From contig JAGTJL010000036.1 of assembly GCA_020746875.1 (NCBI GenBank), forward strand, positions 1 to 64,000: DNA of 64,000 nt, written 5' to 3'. This document shows positions 46,701 through 58,773 of this stretch, piece after piece. Made by a program: the position numbers and the translations under genes. The notes beneath the pieces were generated by a model that saw nothing but the letters and a program-made list of their open reading frames with translations, did no database searches and was not told where the DNA came from. How positions within the stretch are numbered: position 1 is the first letter of the stretch; each line of letters starts with the position of its first letter. This DNA is from Rhexocercosporidium sp. MPI-PUGE-AT-0058 (taxonomy: Eukaryota > Ascomycota > Leotiomycetes > Helotiales).

Positions 46701-47802
46701 ATGGCAGCTCCAGCAGTAACAGGTCCAATCCTCACACTCAACAATGGCGTCAAGATGCCCGCCTTGGGCTTCGGCACATTCGCCAACGAGGGAAGCAAAG
46801 GAGAAACACACAAAGCCGTCATCCACGCTTTGAACGCAGGATATCGCCATCTTGACTGTGCCTGGTTCTACCAAAATGAAGAGGAAGTCGGATCGGCAAT
46901 GCGCGAGTTCTTATCTGCGAACCCTTCCGTGAAGAGAGAGGACATTTTTATCACTACGAAAGTATGGAACCATCTACATGAACCAGAGGATGTGGAATGG
47001 AGTATCAAGGACTCGTTGGCGAAGCTACAAACACCATACGTTGATGCATTTTTGGTCCACTGGCCGATTGCGGCTGAGAAGAATGAGGATAGAACGGTGA
47101 AGATTGGATCTGATGGAAAGGTAAAAATTCTGCAAGCCCTATAAATACAACTTTTGTTGTTCAGCTATATCTCCAAACCCCCCTTTTTATTTCACATCAC
47201 CGAGCATATATTTTTTATTCTTCCTAAGCAACTCGCTAACCCCTCTCAAGTACATCATCAACAAAACCCTAACCGCCAACCCCGAACCAACATGGCGCGC
47301 AATGGAAAAGGTCTACACCGCAGGCCTCACAAGATCCATTGGCCTATCCAACTTCACCGAGGCAGGAATCGCCCAAATCCTCTCCTTTGCAACCATTAAA
47401 CCCTCCCTAAACCAAATCGAGATCCACCCCTTCCTTCCCCAACAACCTCTCATAACCTACTGCCTGTCCCAGAACATCCTCCCCGTCGCCTACTCGCCTC
47501 TCGGCTCACAAGACCAAGTCCCCGGCACGGGAGAGAAGGTATCTACGAATAAGGACCTAATTGCGGTTGCGGAGAAGAATGGCTGGACGCTCGCGCAGGT
47601 GTTGATTGCGTGGGGGATTAGGAGGGGGTATGCAGTCTTACCAAAGAGTAGTAATGAAAGCCGTATCAAGGGGAATGCGCAGTTGGTGGATTTGAGCGAT
47701 GAGGATTTCGAGGCTGTTAATAAGGTTGCGAGTGGCCGATGGACGAGGTTCGTTAATATGAAGGATACGTTTGGGTATAATGTCTGGCCAGAGGAGAAGT
47801 AG
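46701..47802 (+). CDS. Aldo-keto reductase
   Basis: Exons 46701-47120 and 47251-47802 join in phase into 323 aa; the 130-bp intron is GTAAAA..TCAAG. The product starts MAAPAVTGPILTLNNGVKMP and has the AKR tetrad: Asp52 and Tyr57 in HLDCAWFYQNEEEVG, Lys87 in ITTKVWNHL, His120 in DAFLVHWP. RSIGLSNFTEAGIAQIL, SLNQIEIHPFLPQQPLI and the cofactor-binding AVLPKSSNESRIKGN follow. It reduces aldehydes or sugars with NADPH, as in fungal glycerol or xylose reductase-like enzymes; the substrate is not deducible. The frame is open further upstream, but the ATG at 46701 matches the family N-terminus. Confidence 0.92.
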
Positions 47803-49279
47803 ATTTGAAGGAACGTTGCGTATAGATGGATAGACGGATTTGGCGTTACAGTAGAAATAGACGAAAGACCCATCTGTCGATCGAGCGTTGAATTCAATAA
47901 CTTAGGATTCACAAACTTACATAAAAGCACCTTGAAATGTGAACAAAGCAGCTCCTCTCATATCACTCCTCTCTCGTCTCCTCTCTCCTTCCAGCTTTAT
48001 TCTCAACTCCACCACCCCCGCACAAATGCGACACTAACTACCAATCCCCACAAAAGCCGCTCCAACCTCCATCAACCCATCCTCAACACAGAGTACTCCG
48101 AAGAAATGTATCAACGTTCTACAGTTGAAGCTTACTGTCGTTTTCCTTCTTTGCGACTGGCTGGCTAGTTCTGTTTTATGGAAGGAGATCACGCATTTCC
48201 TTGCCTGTTACCTTGCCTACTTGGTTGTTTGTTTTCCCTCCATCCTCTACGTAACGGGCTGCTGAATACCTTTAAATTTGTTCTGGGCTTTACAAAGATT
48301 TATATATGTATTATCAAGTGAAATTGGGTTGCCATTTATAAATCTCTTCTAGCCTTTGTTTAGCTCTCGTCTCCTTTTTTCATTTCTTCTCATATCCAAG
48401 GTTCCCCCATTGCTCCTCGTGAAACACCAGATATCAGATATCAAAACAAACGATACCGCACTGCCGCATTGCCGTCCTAAAAATCACAACAAGTCTCCGT
48501 TTCAAACACCCAAGTTCTCTTTTTAAGAAGCAATAACACAACCAGGTCATCAGGACTCTGCACCGACCTTGGAATTACTAGTTTGAAGGAGGGGCTTGGT
48601 GAAAGGAGAGAGGGGGGGTGGTGGGGTGGTGGGGTGGAGAGCGTTATTAATGTAATGTGTTTATGTATTTATATTTACCATCAACTACTTACAATAAACA
48701 TGTAAAGCATAGAAATTAGCTCCCGAAAATTACAGAAACCGCGAAAATGCGTTATTGGGTCGAAAATCTTACCATGAGTTTTTCGATCCAGCATCCTAAT
48801 GCACTAGTCGGCACTCTTGCTACGCCATTGTTTACTTGCTCACATCGTCCGCGTGCGCATATGCGGTACAAAGACTGATTTATTCCGATTCATATTCACA
48901 CCTTAAATCTAACAATTGCAAGTTCTCTTCTTCTTTCTGTATTAGATGCTTGCTTAGCGAATGCGCCCTTCGTGTATACTTCGGAAGCTTTCTTCCTACA
49001 GAACTTGGCTGACGCCGCGTTGCAGTCACGAAACCTACTCTGAAGTCCCCCTCAAACTTGGCTTTCCACACATAAGTCGTCCTTCAAATCATGGAAAAGG
49101 GTCCTTGAGAAGTCATCAACACAGAATTGGTAAAGAGGCTCCGAAAATCGGCGTCTTTGAGTCCCCCGGCCGAGAGATAGGAAACGAAGCTTCAAGGAAC
49201 GACCCGTTCTGTGAACAGGTAGCCTAAATCCTGATTGCTGCGTTGACAAACGGTACTCCCTTCAACTTTAACCAATATT
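47803..49279. other. Intergenic between convergent genes
   Basis: No gene supported. A G-rich run of GGGGTGGTGGGGTGG type is at about 48603-48640; 48.65-48.72 kb is AT-rich. Confidence 0.5.
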
Positions 49280-50962
49280 TCAGGGCATTGGAATAGGGTA
49301 CTCCAAAACCGAAACATCAGTGCTGAAGAATTTCTCCCAGTCAAAGTCTGTAAAGTCCATCGACTCCGGCGACCAAGTCGACGGCGACTGTCCCTGACCA
49401 GACGCCAAGTCTAATCGTGGCTGCTCAGTCCTCAAGACAGCGGAGCGGGGAGTTAGACTCTGCTCTAGGAGACTGAGCTGTCCTCTTTTCTGCTTACATG
49501 CCAGCTGAATGAGCTTCCTGACAGAAGACAACGTATCGGTCAGGGAACGAGTTGGGAAGCATTCAGCCACAGCCTGCAGGGTATCGACTGCCCGTCTCAA
49601 GTGCTCCAGTGCTTCTTCGGTGTCAATCACAAGTAATGTACAGATGAATTGGAAAGGGACGTTGGCGACATGCCACCAAGGTTGTCGCTTGATAATGAGC
49701 CGTAGTACTGCGTCTAAGCCCGCATTCCCCAGCGTGATGACACGGCGTATTGTTTCGTCAGATATTGTAGATGCAACGAAACGGAGACGTCGGTAGAGAG
49801 CCAAGGCCAAGTTGCTTTGAGAAAGGAATAGAGCATCAACTGGAGGCTGAAAATTTACCAGTTCTGCGATCCCAGCCTCGAAGTCCGATGCAGTCGATGG
49901 TTTCTTGGGGTCGAGTCTGTCTGATATTTTGTATAGATAAAGCAGATCCGGGGTGAAGTCGCCAGGTCTAGAGGCCAAGTGAGCTGGCAAAGGTTTGCAA
50001 ACCTCAACTTTAGAGCGCCCGTACTCGTTGGAGACCCAGGTGTTCAAAACAGTCGCACACCAGAAGAGCCTTCTTCTGTTGATGATGCCCGCTTCAGATT
50101 CATCATCGGGGTCTGTACCCATTCCAAGACCGTCGATAGTAAGCATAGCAGTGCAACTTGTGATCCACGCAGCGTATGGCTGAGTCGTGCTTCGAAGATA
50201 GATAGTCCGCAAAGTCCACGATGCTGCATTCTCGTAGGATGGCGTGTTCGAAGCGCTCGTGATCTCTAGCATTCTCTTTGCGCAATCTACGAGAGCTATC
50301 TCCAGTGATTTGGAAGGCTCTCCGAGATATTGTGATCCAAGAGCAGCAACTCCACATAGGATGGAGTCGTATGGATCTGGTACGTAGATCATATTCCACC
50401 GTTCTTCGATCTTTGCATCGAACACCCGCCGGTTCAAGAAGCCGTATAGCTGATGGATTGTGGTGAAATAAGACTCGGAGAGCCTTTGCATCTGGTCTTT
50501 CGAGATCATCCTTGTGAGCTCAGATGGGAGCTCTTGCTGCTCTTCACTCATCCCGATGTTCCAAGACGGAGTTCGAGCATTGGGCGAGTTTGCTTGGCGG
50601 GGCTCAAGTCTGTTGCGAAGAAGTTGAGCAAATGCAGAGCCAGAGTTTGCCTCTCTGGGAGTTGTTGCACTTGTAGATGAAACATCTCTCTCCATGTCTT
50701 GGTTTACTTCATGTGTTATGCTCCCCGCTGGAGGAGATCCATCGCTTTGCAATCCATCAGGTTGACGACTTCGACGTTTTCTCTGGACGGCCTTAAAATA
50801 GCATTTGTACTCGTACTTGATACATGTAGAACATGGCTGCTCTCCATTGCATCGTCTTTTTCTTTTCTTGCATGGCTCGCAGGCGTGTTTGATACGTTGA
50901 CGGCGATTGCTTGCATCGCCGTCAGCTGACACGTGCGTTGGGTGATCTTCAGGGCTGTTCAT
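49280..50962 (-). CDS. Zn2Cys6 fungal-specific transcription factor
   Basis: Single exon, 560 aa, ATG at 50962. The DNA-binding cluster is near residues 28-54, CEPCKKRKRRCNGEQPCSTC then IKYEYKC, spacing C-x2-C-x6-C-x5-C-x2-C-x6-C, followed by a basic linker (KAVQRKRRSRQ). The middle homology region of the fungal_trans family spans about residues 150-400 (SESYFTTIHQLYGFLNRRVF; WTLRTIYLRSTTQPYAAWI; RRRLFWCATVLNTWVSNEYG). The end is acidic/aromatic (DFTDFDWEKFFSTD), which suits an activation domain. No target can be assigned; neighbours do not form an obvious cluster. Confidence 0.92.
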   Translation of the reverse strand: MNSPEDHPTHVSADGDASNRRQRIKHACEPCKKRKRRCNGEQPCSTCIKYEYKCYFKAVQRKRRSRQPDGLQSDGSPPAGSITHEVNQDMERDVSSTSATTPREANSGSAFAQLLRNRLEPRQANSPNARTPSWNIGMSEEQQELPSELTRMISKDQMQRLSESYFTTIHQLYGFLNRRVFDAKIEERWNMIYVPDPYDSILCGVAALGSQYLGEPSKSLEIALVDCAKRMLEITSASNTPSYENAASWTLRTIYLRSTTQPYAAWITSCTAMLTIDGLGMGTDPDDESEAGIINRRRLFWCATVLNTWVSNEYGRSKVEVCKPLPAHLASRPGDFTPDLLYLYKISDRLDPKKPSTASDFEAGIAELVNFQPPVDALFLSQSNLALALYRRLRFVASTISDETIRRVITLGNAGLDAVLRLIIKRQPWWHVANVPFQFICTLLVIDTEEALEHLRRAVDTLQAVAECFPTRSLTDTLSSVRKLIQLACKQKRGQLSLLEQSLTPRSAVLRTEQPRLDLASGQGQSPSTWSPESMDFTDFDWEKFFSTDVSVLEYPIPMP

Positions 50963-52243
50963 TGGCGCTGGCTGCGCCTAGAAACCGAAATTGGCAACTT
51001 TGGTCGGATGCAAAATCGGACAGCGTATGCGGGGGAAGCAAATACAGGTACCTGGAAGCTGGCTACTAGTGCTGTGGGAGGATTGATATTGAAAAGATCC
51101 GATCGGAAGTTCGTCGGATGAGCGGCTGGTGCGGCTAAATGCTTCCGCTTTAGCGAGCGCCCACCTGGGAATAGGGGGCGGGGTTTAGGGGGGCAGTATA
51201 TGAGGGGGTACTTCGTCTTACCATCGCAGATTCCAATCGTCTGAATATTCGTGAAGCATGTAGCTACAATACGGAATTTTGATTGAATAGATGATTGCCG
51301 GTTTTCATTCGAGACCGAATTCTTTAGCCTTTGTCGGCAAAGCTACTTGGCATCCATTCAATCCTTGTCCAACGAACACAACACAGTAAGCGAGGAAGAC
51401 CCTTCTGCAAACCCCCTTGCTTTCAAGAAGCTGTCACCACCACAAAAATAAACATCGTTGGGTTCTAAACACCCGCGGCCGGTGATTCGAATACTCTACT
51501 ACCAAGAATCGATGTCGGTGCTATTGTGGCACTACAGGCATTGGAGGTTCATTCATTCTCGTTCGTCGCGCCATGTGATGTGAAAGCGACACAAATTGAA
51601 GCGGACAGTGAAGGTTATTTGAGGAGACGAAGTAAGTGCAAATACCCAGCCTGTTGTGGCAATAATTCTTGGATTCTAATGTTCAACTCACGGAGCAAGC
51701 CAGGATGTAATGGTGTCGACAGAGCCCGTTGAAGCCTTCGGTGAACCTTCTGACTTAATGTTGCCCATGCGACAACCATTCGGTTCAAGTCCAATAATTG
51801 CCTCCGTCTGATTTGACTAGGTCTACAACCTCAGAAATGCCCAAGTAGGAATGTCTTGGTGAGTTCGGCAGGGTGAAAACAAGACTCTCGGGATTGGCTG
51901 TATCGAAGTGAAGTTGGTACGGTCGTCCATACAGTTGAGATATGGCTGATGGAAGACCTTGTGTTTAGAAATGATCAAGAAAAGATCTCTGCAGATGTAG
52001 ATTCTAACTCTTGTAGCTCCTATGCCATTGAATTGAATCCAAGAAAGCACATGAGCAGTTGGAAACAACAATAGCGAAGGCGGTGTACAAATAAAAATCA
52101 TTCTGTATATGGTTAGTACTAGCAGCAATATTGGAGCTCCAACCCTCGTCTTGTTCCACCATTCCCAAACGCAATTCCTTGCATTACGCCGACACCCGTC
52201 TGGCCATATTCCGAGTAGCCACAAAAGCGAGTGCCACTTCAAA
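50963..52243. other. Intergenic upstream of the Zn2Cys6 gene
   Basis: Contains G-rich runs at about 51168-51218 and no supported gene. The ORFs on both strands at 51.8-52.2 kb do not resemble proteins. Confidence 0.5.
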
Positions 52244-53224
52244 ATGGCCCAGCCGGTGTACTGCTTTGGGCCTATAATTGTCAGCCGACGCCAACCTCTC
52301 CAAGTCTGCTGTGATCGTTGCCAAGCCAGGACTCAAAGCTCACACTACCACTGTCTTCAATGTAAGGACTTCGATATATGCATGGACAGTTCAGTCAAAG
52401 GTATCTACTGCTACAATGATGCTCACGAATAGATCAAGCAAGATATTGAGGGCAGAAATATAATCGAGATAGGAGACAAGCTTCTTCCCAACGAGACCAG
52501 AACGCCTCAAGACACTGTTTCGAATACCTTTCCTTTCCTCTTCGAACCTCCGAAGCACTCCGATACTCCTCCAGACCTCTTCGAGAATGAACACCGCTAC
52601 ATCCGCAAGACAGACTCTAGAGAGATGCTATTCTATACCGATGGAGCCTGTTTGAGGAACGGACATAACAACCCACAAGCTGGCTGTGCCTTCGTGTTCT
52701 GTCCTTCCGCATATTCTCAAGATGGCATTGTCACTCACACTGGCACTCTTGCATTCACTTTGGAAGAAAAAGGTCCAACTGGAGTCACGTATAAGCAAAC
52801 CAGCAATTGAGCAGAGCTCCGAGCAGTCATCGCAGCACTACAGTTTCGCGACTGGAACATGGACTGCAACGCGGCATGGAGGAGCATTGTGATTGCCACA
52901 GATTCGGAATATGTTACCCTCGGTGCTACAAAATGGGCCAAGCGGTGGGAATCACAGGGTTGGACGACTTTTGATCAGAAATTGAACCGCCGCGTTGATG
53001 TCAAGAACCAAGATCTGTGGTAGCTGTTACTCGTGGAATGTCGCAAATTGCGTTCGAAGGGCGTCAACGTGTCATTCTGGCGTATCCAGCGCGACTTGAA
53101 CGAAAGGGTAGACAAGTTTGATGGAGCTGTTGCTGGAAACATCGGGGAAACAGAATACCACTTGTATTATCCAAAGGGACCCGCCGGGCTCGGTAGCAGG
53201 CCCTGGCAATCTAGGCAAGAGTAG
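52244..53224 (+). pseudogene. RNase H-domain protein with N-terminal ZZ-like finger, three nonsense codons
   Basis: One frame from ATG 52244 to TAG 53222-53224 (326 codons plus stop) is interrupted only by TAG at 52430 (codon 63), TGA at 52808 (codon 189) and TAG at 53021 (codon 260). No indel is needed. Residues about 21-45 read VCCDRCQARTQSSHYHCLQC then KDFDIC, a ZZ-type zinc finger whose last metal ligands look lost. The RNase H fold follows: FYTDGACLRNG (Asp133), AELRAVIAALQFRDW (Glu191), IVIATDSEYV (Asp220), WAKRWESQGW and LNERVDKFDG (last Asp). CAG/CGA codons would fit at each stop, so C-to-T transitions explain all three. GC content is normal here, so damage is light. Confidence 0.82.
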
Positions 53225-53949
53225 GCTGACAGACCTTTCTCATTTCTGTCTCCAATTTAGCGGAATCATCTCCTGTATTTATTGCGTGTTCTTTTTCTGG
53301 AATGGGAGAACCCGGAAGCACAATAACATACACCATCGGTTGCGAAGTCTTTGCTCGGGCCAGCTTCCATGACATTCCAGATTTAGCCAATGTAAGTTGG
53401 CTGCTTTCTCTCAGCGCAGGACAAGACGACAGATCAGAACGAGACAGATAGGTGCTGGTTAGAATAGGATCGCGATCACCGTCTATTCATGGCACGGCAG
53501 CATTCCAAGAAACATTTATGTATTGTCGGCCTCAAAAGCCACTGCCAAGAGACTCAAGGACGAAGTTGTCCAAAATTTGTCCCAGTCCACATATGTCCCG
53601 AAAAGAGGCTTCCAATAACGGTAGCTCCACTAGATCAGCCCTGCTGATGTTATCTATACTAAGTTGACAGGAACAGAACATTCGGAGGCGCTGCCGGTTG
53701 TGCAAGGCATCTCACCAACAATGTTCCATCTTTCATAATATTCCAAGCTCGTCTCTGCTCGAATTTTCCCCATATCCCTGTCAGGGTCAGTTAGTGTTCA
53801 TGGATCTGATATGTTTTGTTTATTCATTCACTTCCTATGTCCAATTCCTCGATGGATGCAAGTAGGGATCAGCTTACCAAAATACCGAGTATCCTCTTCG
53901 ATAACAATGAACCATTGTTTGGCTCTCCAGACAGCCGAGAACATCCAAC
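53225..53949. other. Intergenic, no gene seen
   Basis: 3' flanks of the RNase H relic and of the F-box-type gene; short ORFs are not supported. Confidence 0.5.
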
Positions 53950-55074
53950 TCACTCCCAGTCCGCAGGATCATTGTCCGCCGCATACCAATTTTGAGCCTC
54001 GGTGGGTATCTCAAACGGCTGTGGTGAGAGCTCATTACCGCTTGGGCCAGCAATATCATGGTTTTGTTGCGCAGGAGCAATGAGAGTTGAAGGAGGGGCG
54101 TTGAACACCAAGCCCGGGATTCCAGCCGTGTCCGCAGCAGCCTGCAACTCATTGGCCGTGTATATCGGAATAGGTGGCCGAGCGACTTTGGTTACTGCAT
54201 TTATTGTTTCGTTCAACAAATGCACTTCGGCACGGAGGTCTTCAACATCGCGTGGATCAAGCGGCAGGAGTGAATGGCGGACTGTCACTAGAACATCGTG
54301 GATGAGGTTCCAGTGCGTGCCCTCTTCCGAGTAGACCAGCTTGATATCGACACCGCGAAGCTTCATCAATTCGGCATATCCTGGAGCCTCGCTGAAGGAA
54401 AAGACGCCGGTATCAAAGAACTTCGACATGATAGTGATATCGAGCTCCAGACGCTCAAGTGCCTTGCAAGTCGAGAGGATTATGAGTGCCGGAGTGGGTT
54501 CGGAGCCGTAATCGTACAGTACGCGGATCGACTTGATGGCGTTTCGACGTTCCGGGGTAATGGCCACCAGGTATGTGAGCATAGCCTTCATGTCACGAAA
54601 CTCAAATGAGTTGTACTTGTACATGGGACAATCTTCACCCAAGATCCTGCTGATGGCTCTGCACGTGTTGGCGAGATCTACCGCAGCGAGTGCTGGGTCG
54701 AGGCGGCCATTGACACGAACTGGATGTCGGTATCTTCCAAAATTGCTGGTGTTGAATGGCGTGTCGTGTGCGAATTTTGTGGAGCGCGGTAGCCATTGCT
54801 CAGGCTTTAGGGGTTCGTCATGTTTGCAAACACGACGGAGGATCTCGGTAAGGATCTCAGGAGGTAGCGTGACGAGGGTTGCTGCTGCTCGTGGTTGGGG
54901 AGGTGGAATGGGGAGAGAAGTTCCTATTTGGTCAGTATATCTTCGTTGTATCTTTCAGATGGTAGTGGGAGGTAACTAACCTGTAGCTGATATGGCTTGG
55001 GTATTCTGAGGTGTAGGTAGGAGGTCCATAGGCTCTCTTGCCTCTTCGCAACAACGATCTTTGGTGTATTCCAT
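53950..55074 (-). CDS. F-box-like protein, 355 aa
   Basis: Exons 55074-54981 and 54923-53950 join in phase; the 57-bp intron is GTTAGT..AATAG. After a Pro-rich start, residues about 48-64 read TLVTLPPEILTEILRRVC, an F-box-type helix, followed by DPALAAVDLANTCRAISR, as in fungal F-box proteins with a split box. The central part (TYLVAITPERRNAIKSIRVL; STCKALERLELDI) matches the repeated segments that measure 'distance' in these families. The end is Pro/Ala-rich and disordered. The likely role is protein-protein adaptor; the partner is unknown. Confidence 0.7.
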
Positions 55075-56621
55075 GGCAGGCAAAAGCTGCTTGGCATCAG
55101 CTTGAAACTGATTACATTCAAAGTAGCCTTGGGAGTGACAAGTACCTGTTAGATGAAGTAAGTGTACAAGTACCTCTTCAAGTCAAGTACGTGGTGTAGG
55201 ATCAAGGCGCTGGGTGCAGCGTATGAAAAGAATTCAAAAGCTTGAAAGGAATTAAGATCTTGGACCCTGTAGAATTAAACAGCAGCATGGAAATTATGAC
55301 CGACTACATGCAAATAATATTTTGTAGAAGCGAGCACAATTGCCAGTCTAGATTCTGGTCGCTTCCCTTAAGTTGTCGAGCGAACTAGCTGGGACTTGTG
55401 AATTAGCCGGGACTTTTCACTACCTCCGACGACAAAGCTAGGACTAACTAAGTCCCAAATCGGATTAGTAATAGGTCATTCTTGATGTGGCTTGGTGGTC
55501 GCGACAAAGAGGGTGCACGGAGTGTTTGTGAATTATATCTCACAGGATCTACGACTGATCAGGATAAATGCTGGGGAGCATGAGATTGTGGTGTGTTTTC
55601 TTGTTTTCTATCCATATGCTAGCTCTTAAGGTACTGGTTTCCAAAAGACAATGAGCCCTCTTAACTCATTGACTGGGCAAATCAGACTCGACTTGATACC
55701 TCACGGCGAGTGGGAAGACGCAGGGTGCTTGATTGATGAGGGTTGGTTGCACGCGACACATCAGTGGTGGCTACCACAAAGGTCTGTTTAATTCTACAAT
55801 GGCATTATTCTACTTGGGATTGCTAAACTATTAGTACTGGTATTTAAAAACCATGAGACATGCCCGAAATACTCCACGGAGCCTCTTTGGCTATTATACT
55901 CAAAGCAGCAGCCGACGATTTCCAGGTGCCGTGGACCATGCCACACACGAAACAAAGCTAGAAGATATCATTGAATCAATTTTGAGACTCAAGTTCTTTT
56001 GCATATGTGTATATAGTCATTATTTTAAAGAAGCAGGGGGTCCGAATCGCAAATTCATTGCAATGTCTTGTTGGTATGCACCAAGATTCTCTCAAGACTG
56101 GCAGGCAGTCCGCTTAAATCTATAGATAGTCGAAGCCCCCACTTCACTTCAGCAAAACAGAGAATATTGTTGCTTAAGCATTCACAAATATTTATGAGAA
56201 AGATTTTTGCTCAATGATATTTGTATTCCGCAAGCTATGTAGCTCATATGACGCAGTTAGTGTGCTGGTATCGTCAAGTGACGTAGCCCAGTTTTCGACT
56301 TCTCGTCTATCCCTTTCACCAAACTCCACACAGCAAAAGAGAAACGAAAAACGAGACAACCTGACCGATGTCGAATGAGCACAGAAAGTCAGCGGTATCT
56401 ATACTACGGCAATTGTCTCTGCCTAAAATTTTTGATTTCCCAAGCTAGAACTCGTCATCGTGGAATAATGAGACACACCGAGTCATATAAGTCTTCCCTC
56501 CCTCCTTCCATCCCATATTTCTCAGCCTCCAAAAAGTGTTTGCAATGCGGTCATTTGCATCGAACACCGTGTAGATCATTTTAATCATCTCTCGTCCCTT
56601 TGCTGCCCTTCCAACACCCAC
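55075..56621. other. Intergenic, no gene seen
   Basis: Contains 55.35-55.8 kb sequence with several short CTAGGACT/GGGACTT words and AT-richer 55.8-56.3 kb. ORFs at 55853 and 56375 are short and unsupported. Confidence 0.45.
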
Positions 56622-57350
56622 TCAAACCGGCGCGACATACGGTCCCGCCATGGCACTCCACTCCCTCTCCCGCACCATACTCTGTAATTGTTCATTAGCC
56701 CGTTCCAAAGTCTTCGTCATCGTGACGCGCACTTCTTGTACCGGTTCCATAGCCAGTAAGAAATTGAGTTGAGAGCTTGGATTCCTCATGTGTGGAAAAG
56801 CGTCATTATTCGGTATGAGGCTTTGGAACAGCTGGGTTAGAGTAAGTGTAGGCCCTCTAGAGACCGTGATCTTCTCGAATGGGAACTCAGATACAAGGGC
56901 AGAGATGTCGATAGTGAGATTTCGGACTTTGCGGAGTAAATTCACCATGTTGATACCGTAGTTTGAATCCTCGAGGGTCGGGGAGAGGGTGTGGATTGCA
57001 GCTAAGTTCCTCATAGAGAGGCGCTCGAGCCAGAAATAGCCGGAGTAGAGATCGTCGACGTGGAAGGCGTTGAGCTTGTAAAAGCAATCTTCGATTGATT
57101 TGATCTCCATGTACATGGTGAGATAGGTGGAGCCCATCACAGAGATGGTGAGGCGAGTGGTGGAGAAGACTCGTTTGTGGTGGGTGCGAGTTACTTGATA
57201 TTTGATTTGGTCGTTTTCGGGGAGGGCGTAGGTGATTATCATTTGGAGGATCTCGGAAGGGAGTTTGAGGACTGTGCACTTGGGTTGCGGATTGGGGCTT
57301 CGGGTGATTGAGATCCAGTTCCTGTCGTTCGAACGTGTTTGTGCTACCAT
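56622..57350 (-). CDS. F-box-like protein, 242 aa
   Basis: Single exon, ATG at 57350. After a basic start, residues about 25-44 read CTVLKLPSEILQMIITYALP, the fungal F-box-like/2EXR N-terminus. Later segments (YSGYFWLERLSMRNLAAIHT; LRKVRNLTIDIS) resemble the scaffold of this family, and the protein ends in a charged helix (TLERANEQLQSMVREREW). It is second in a same-strand pair with the gene at 53950-55074, but the sequences are not close copies. Function unknown. Confidence 0.65.
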   Translation of the reverse strand: MVAQTRSNDRNWISITRSPNPQPKCTVLKLPSEILQMIITYALPENDQIKYQVTRTHHKRVFSTTRLTISVMGSTYLTMYMEIKSIEDCFYKLNAFHVDDLYSGYFWLERLSMRNLAAIHTLSPTLEDSNYGINMVNLLRKVRNLTIDISALVSEFPFEKITVSRGPTLTLTQLFQSLIPNNDAFPHMRNPSSQLNFLLAMEPVQEVRVTMTKTLERANEQLQSMVREREWSAMAGPYVAPV

Positions 57351-58773
57351 ATTGTCGGTCGCTGTTTTCTTATTTGTTTTCTTTTTGGTTTGCTGCGGAA
57401 GAATTCAGGAGGCAGTCCTGGTGAGGTTTCGTGGAGGTACAAGGATAACATTTGTGGAGGAAGAAGGATGGAAAGATGCTGGCTGAACCAAAGTCGAAAC
57501 TTGTATGAGGTGCGCTATTTCGGAATGATATGGGATTTCGACGCCATCAGAACCGGAGTTGATAAAATACTATATAGCCTTAGCGCAGAAGTCTACTTGG
57601 CCGCTCCGCATTTTGATTCGTAAGTCACTTCATCAAATTACCCATTATTCAAATTCACTACTTGAGAAGAATGCCAAAAGTCCCTGTCCGTTAGTCACTC
57701 GTTGTGTACGGTGTTCAATATTCAGCGGCTTGAGAAAATGCGAGAGTCAAGCTGTGATTCACTTCGATGGTATAGAAGTGAAAACAAAAAAGAAATTAGC
57801 ACAGCATCACAAGGCATTCCAAAGGTACGGCAACATTGAGAGATTAATTTGCAAATATACCCAAGGCGCTGCCGTCTATGAAAAGTAGTGAGTGGCAAGA
57901 ACTTGCTGATCTTGTGCCAACAGGTACTTCACAGGATCACCAGTTCTTCGTCCCTCAGCCAAACCCTCCCACATAAGTAAAAAGTAAAGAGGAATTTTGT
58001 ACACACCGCACAGGAAAACTAGAAGTGCTCGTTGAGTTTGCTTGCCATGCAGGTAATCCCACATAACACGCCTACGAAAGCTCAGCGTTCATATAACTGA
58101 CAGAAATATGAAATGCATCACATGACAAGGAAGAATACGAAGTGGATGGCCATGAGATCTCACAGCCTTGAGCAGAACACTACTAGGAATTCTCCCCGAA
58201 ACTAAAAACCACACAAATAGACCAATCCACTAATGAGTCTCTCCACCTCGGAAAAGATTCCTTGGTTATTCGACGTCAAATAAATGAACCAGCAAACAGA
58301 AAGACAAGACAAGTAACGAAGTAAGAAACTCATTTCCCAGCAGAAAAGTGAGTCCAGGTCTGTGTGCATCCAAGCTTCAAGCCCTCCCGTTAAGCTGGGT
58401 CACTACCTCCCTAGCTACCGGAATTTTATGTGGCATGTGGATTAGCCTATCTTTCTCCTCCGACCGTTTGGAAGGCTGACTAGCTTTGACGTACATGGTC
58501 AGACCTCTTCAACACAACGGGCCGTCCCGTTTCCAATCCATTAGATTAGGAGAACCCTACTGACACTGGCATGTCCTTCTCCCTAACGATCTTCTCAATC
58601 ATGAAGGATATCCAGCTTCGGACATGAATATCCCATAGCCCTTCCGTCATCTCACAGGTCAAAGCTTGTTTTCCAAATCCCGTGACATTATCATTATCAT
58701 CAACCCCTCTACACAGCTATGTCGCACATCTACATCTACATTCATCCCACATCCCTCTCCCCTCTCATCACAC
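57351..58773. other. Intergenic, no gene supported
   Basis: A 109-codon plus-strand ORF at 57559-57888 has no recognised domain and was not accepted. 57.9-58.7 kb shows no coding signal. Confidence 0.45.

Noticed and set aside
57559..57888. 109-codon plus-strand ORF
   Set aside because: No domain, no plausible promoter or intron structure, lysine/cysteine-rich at random.
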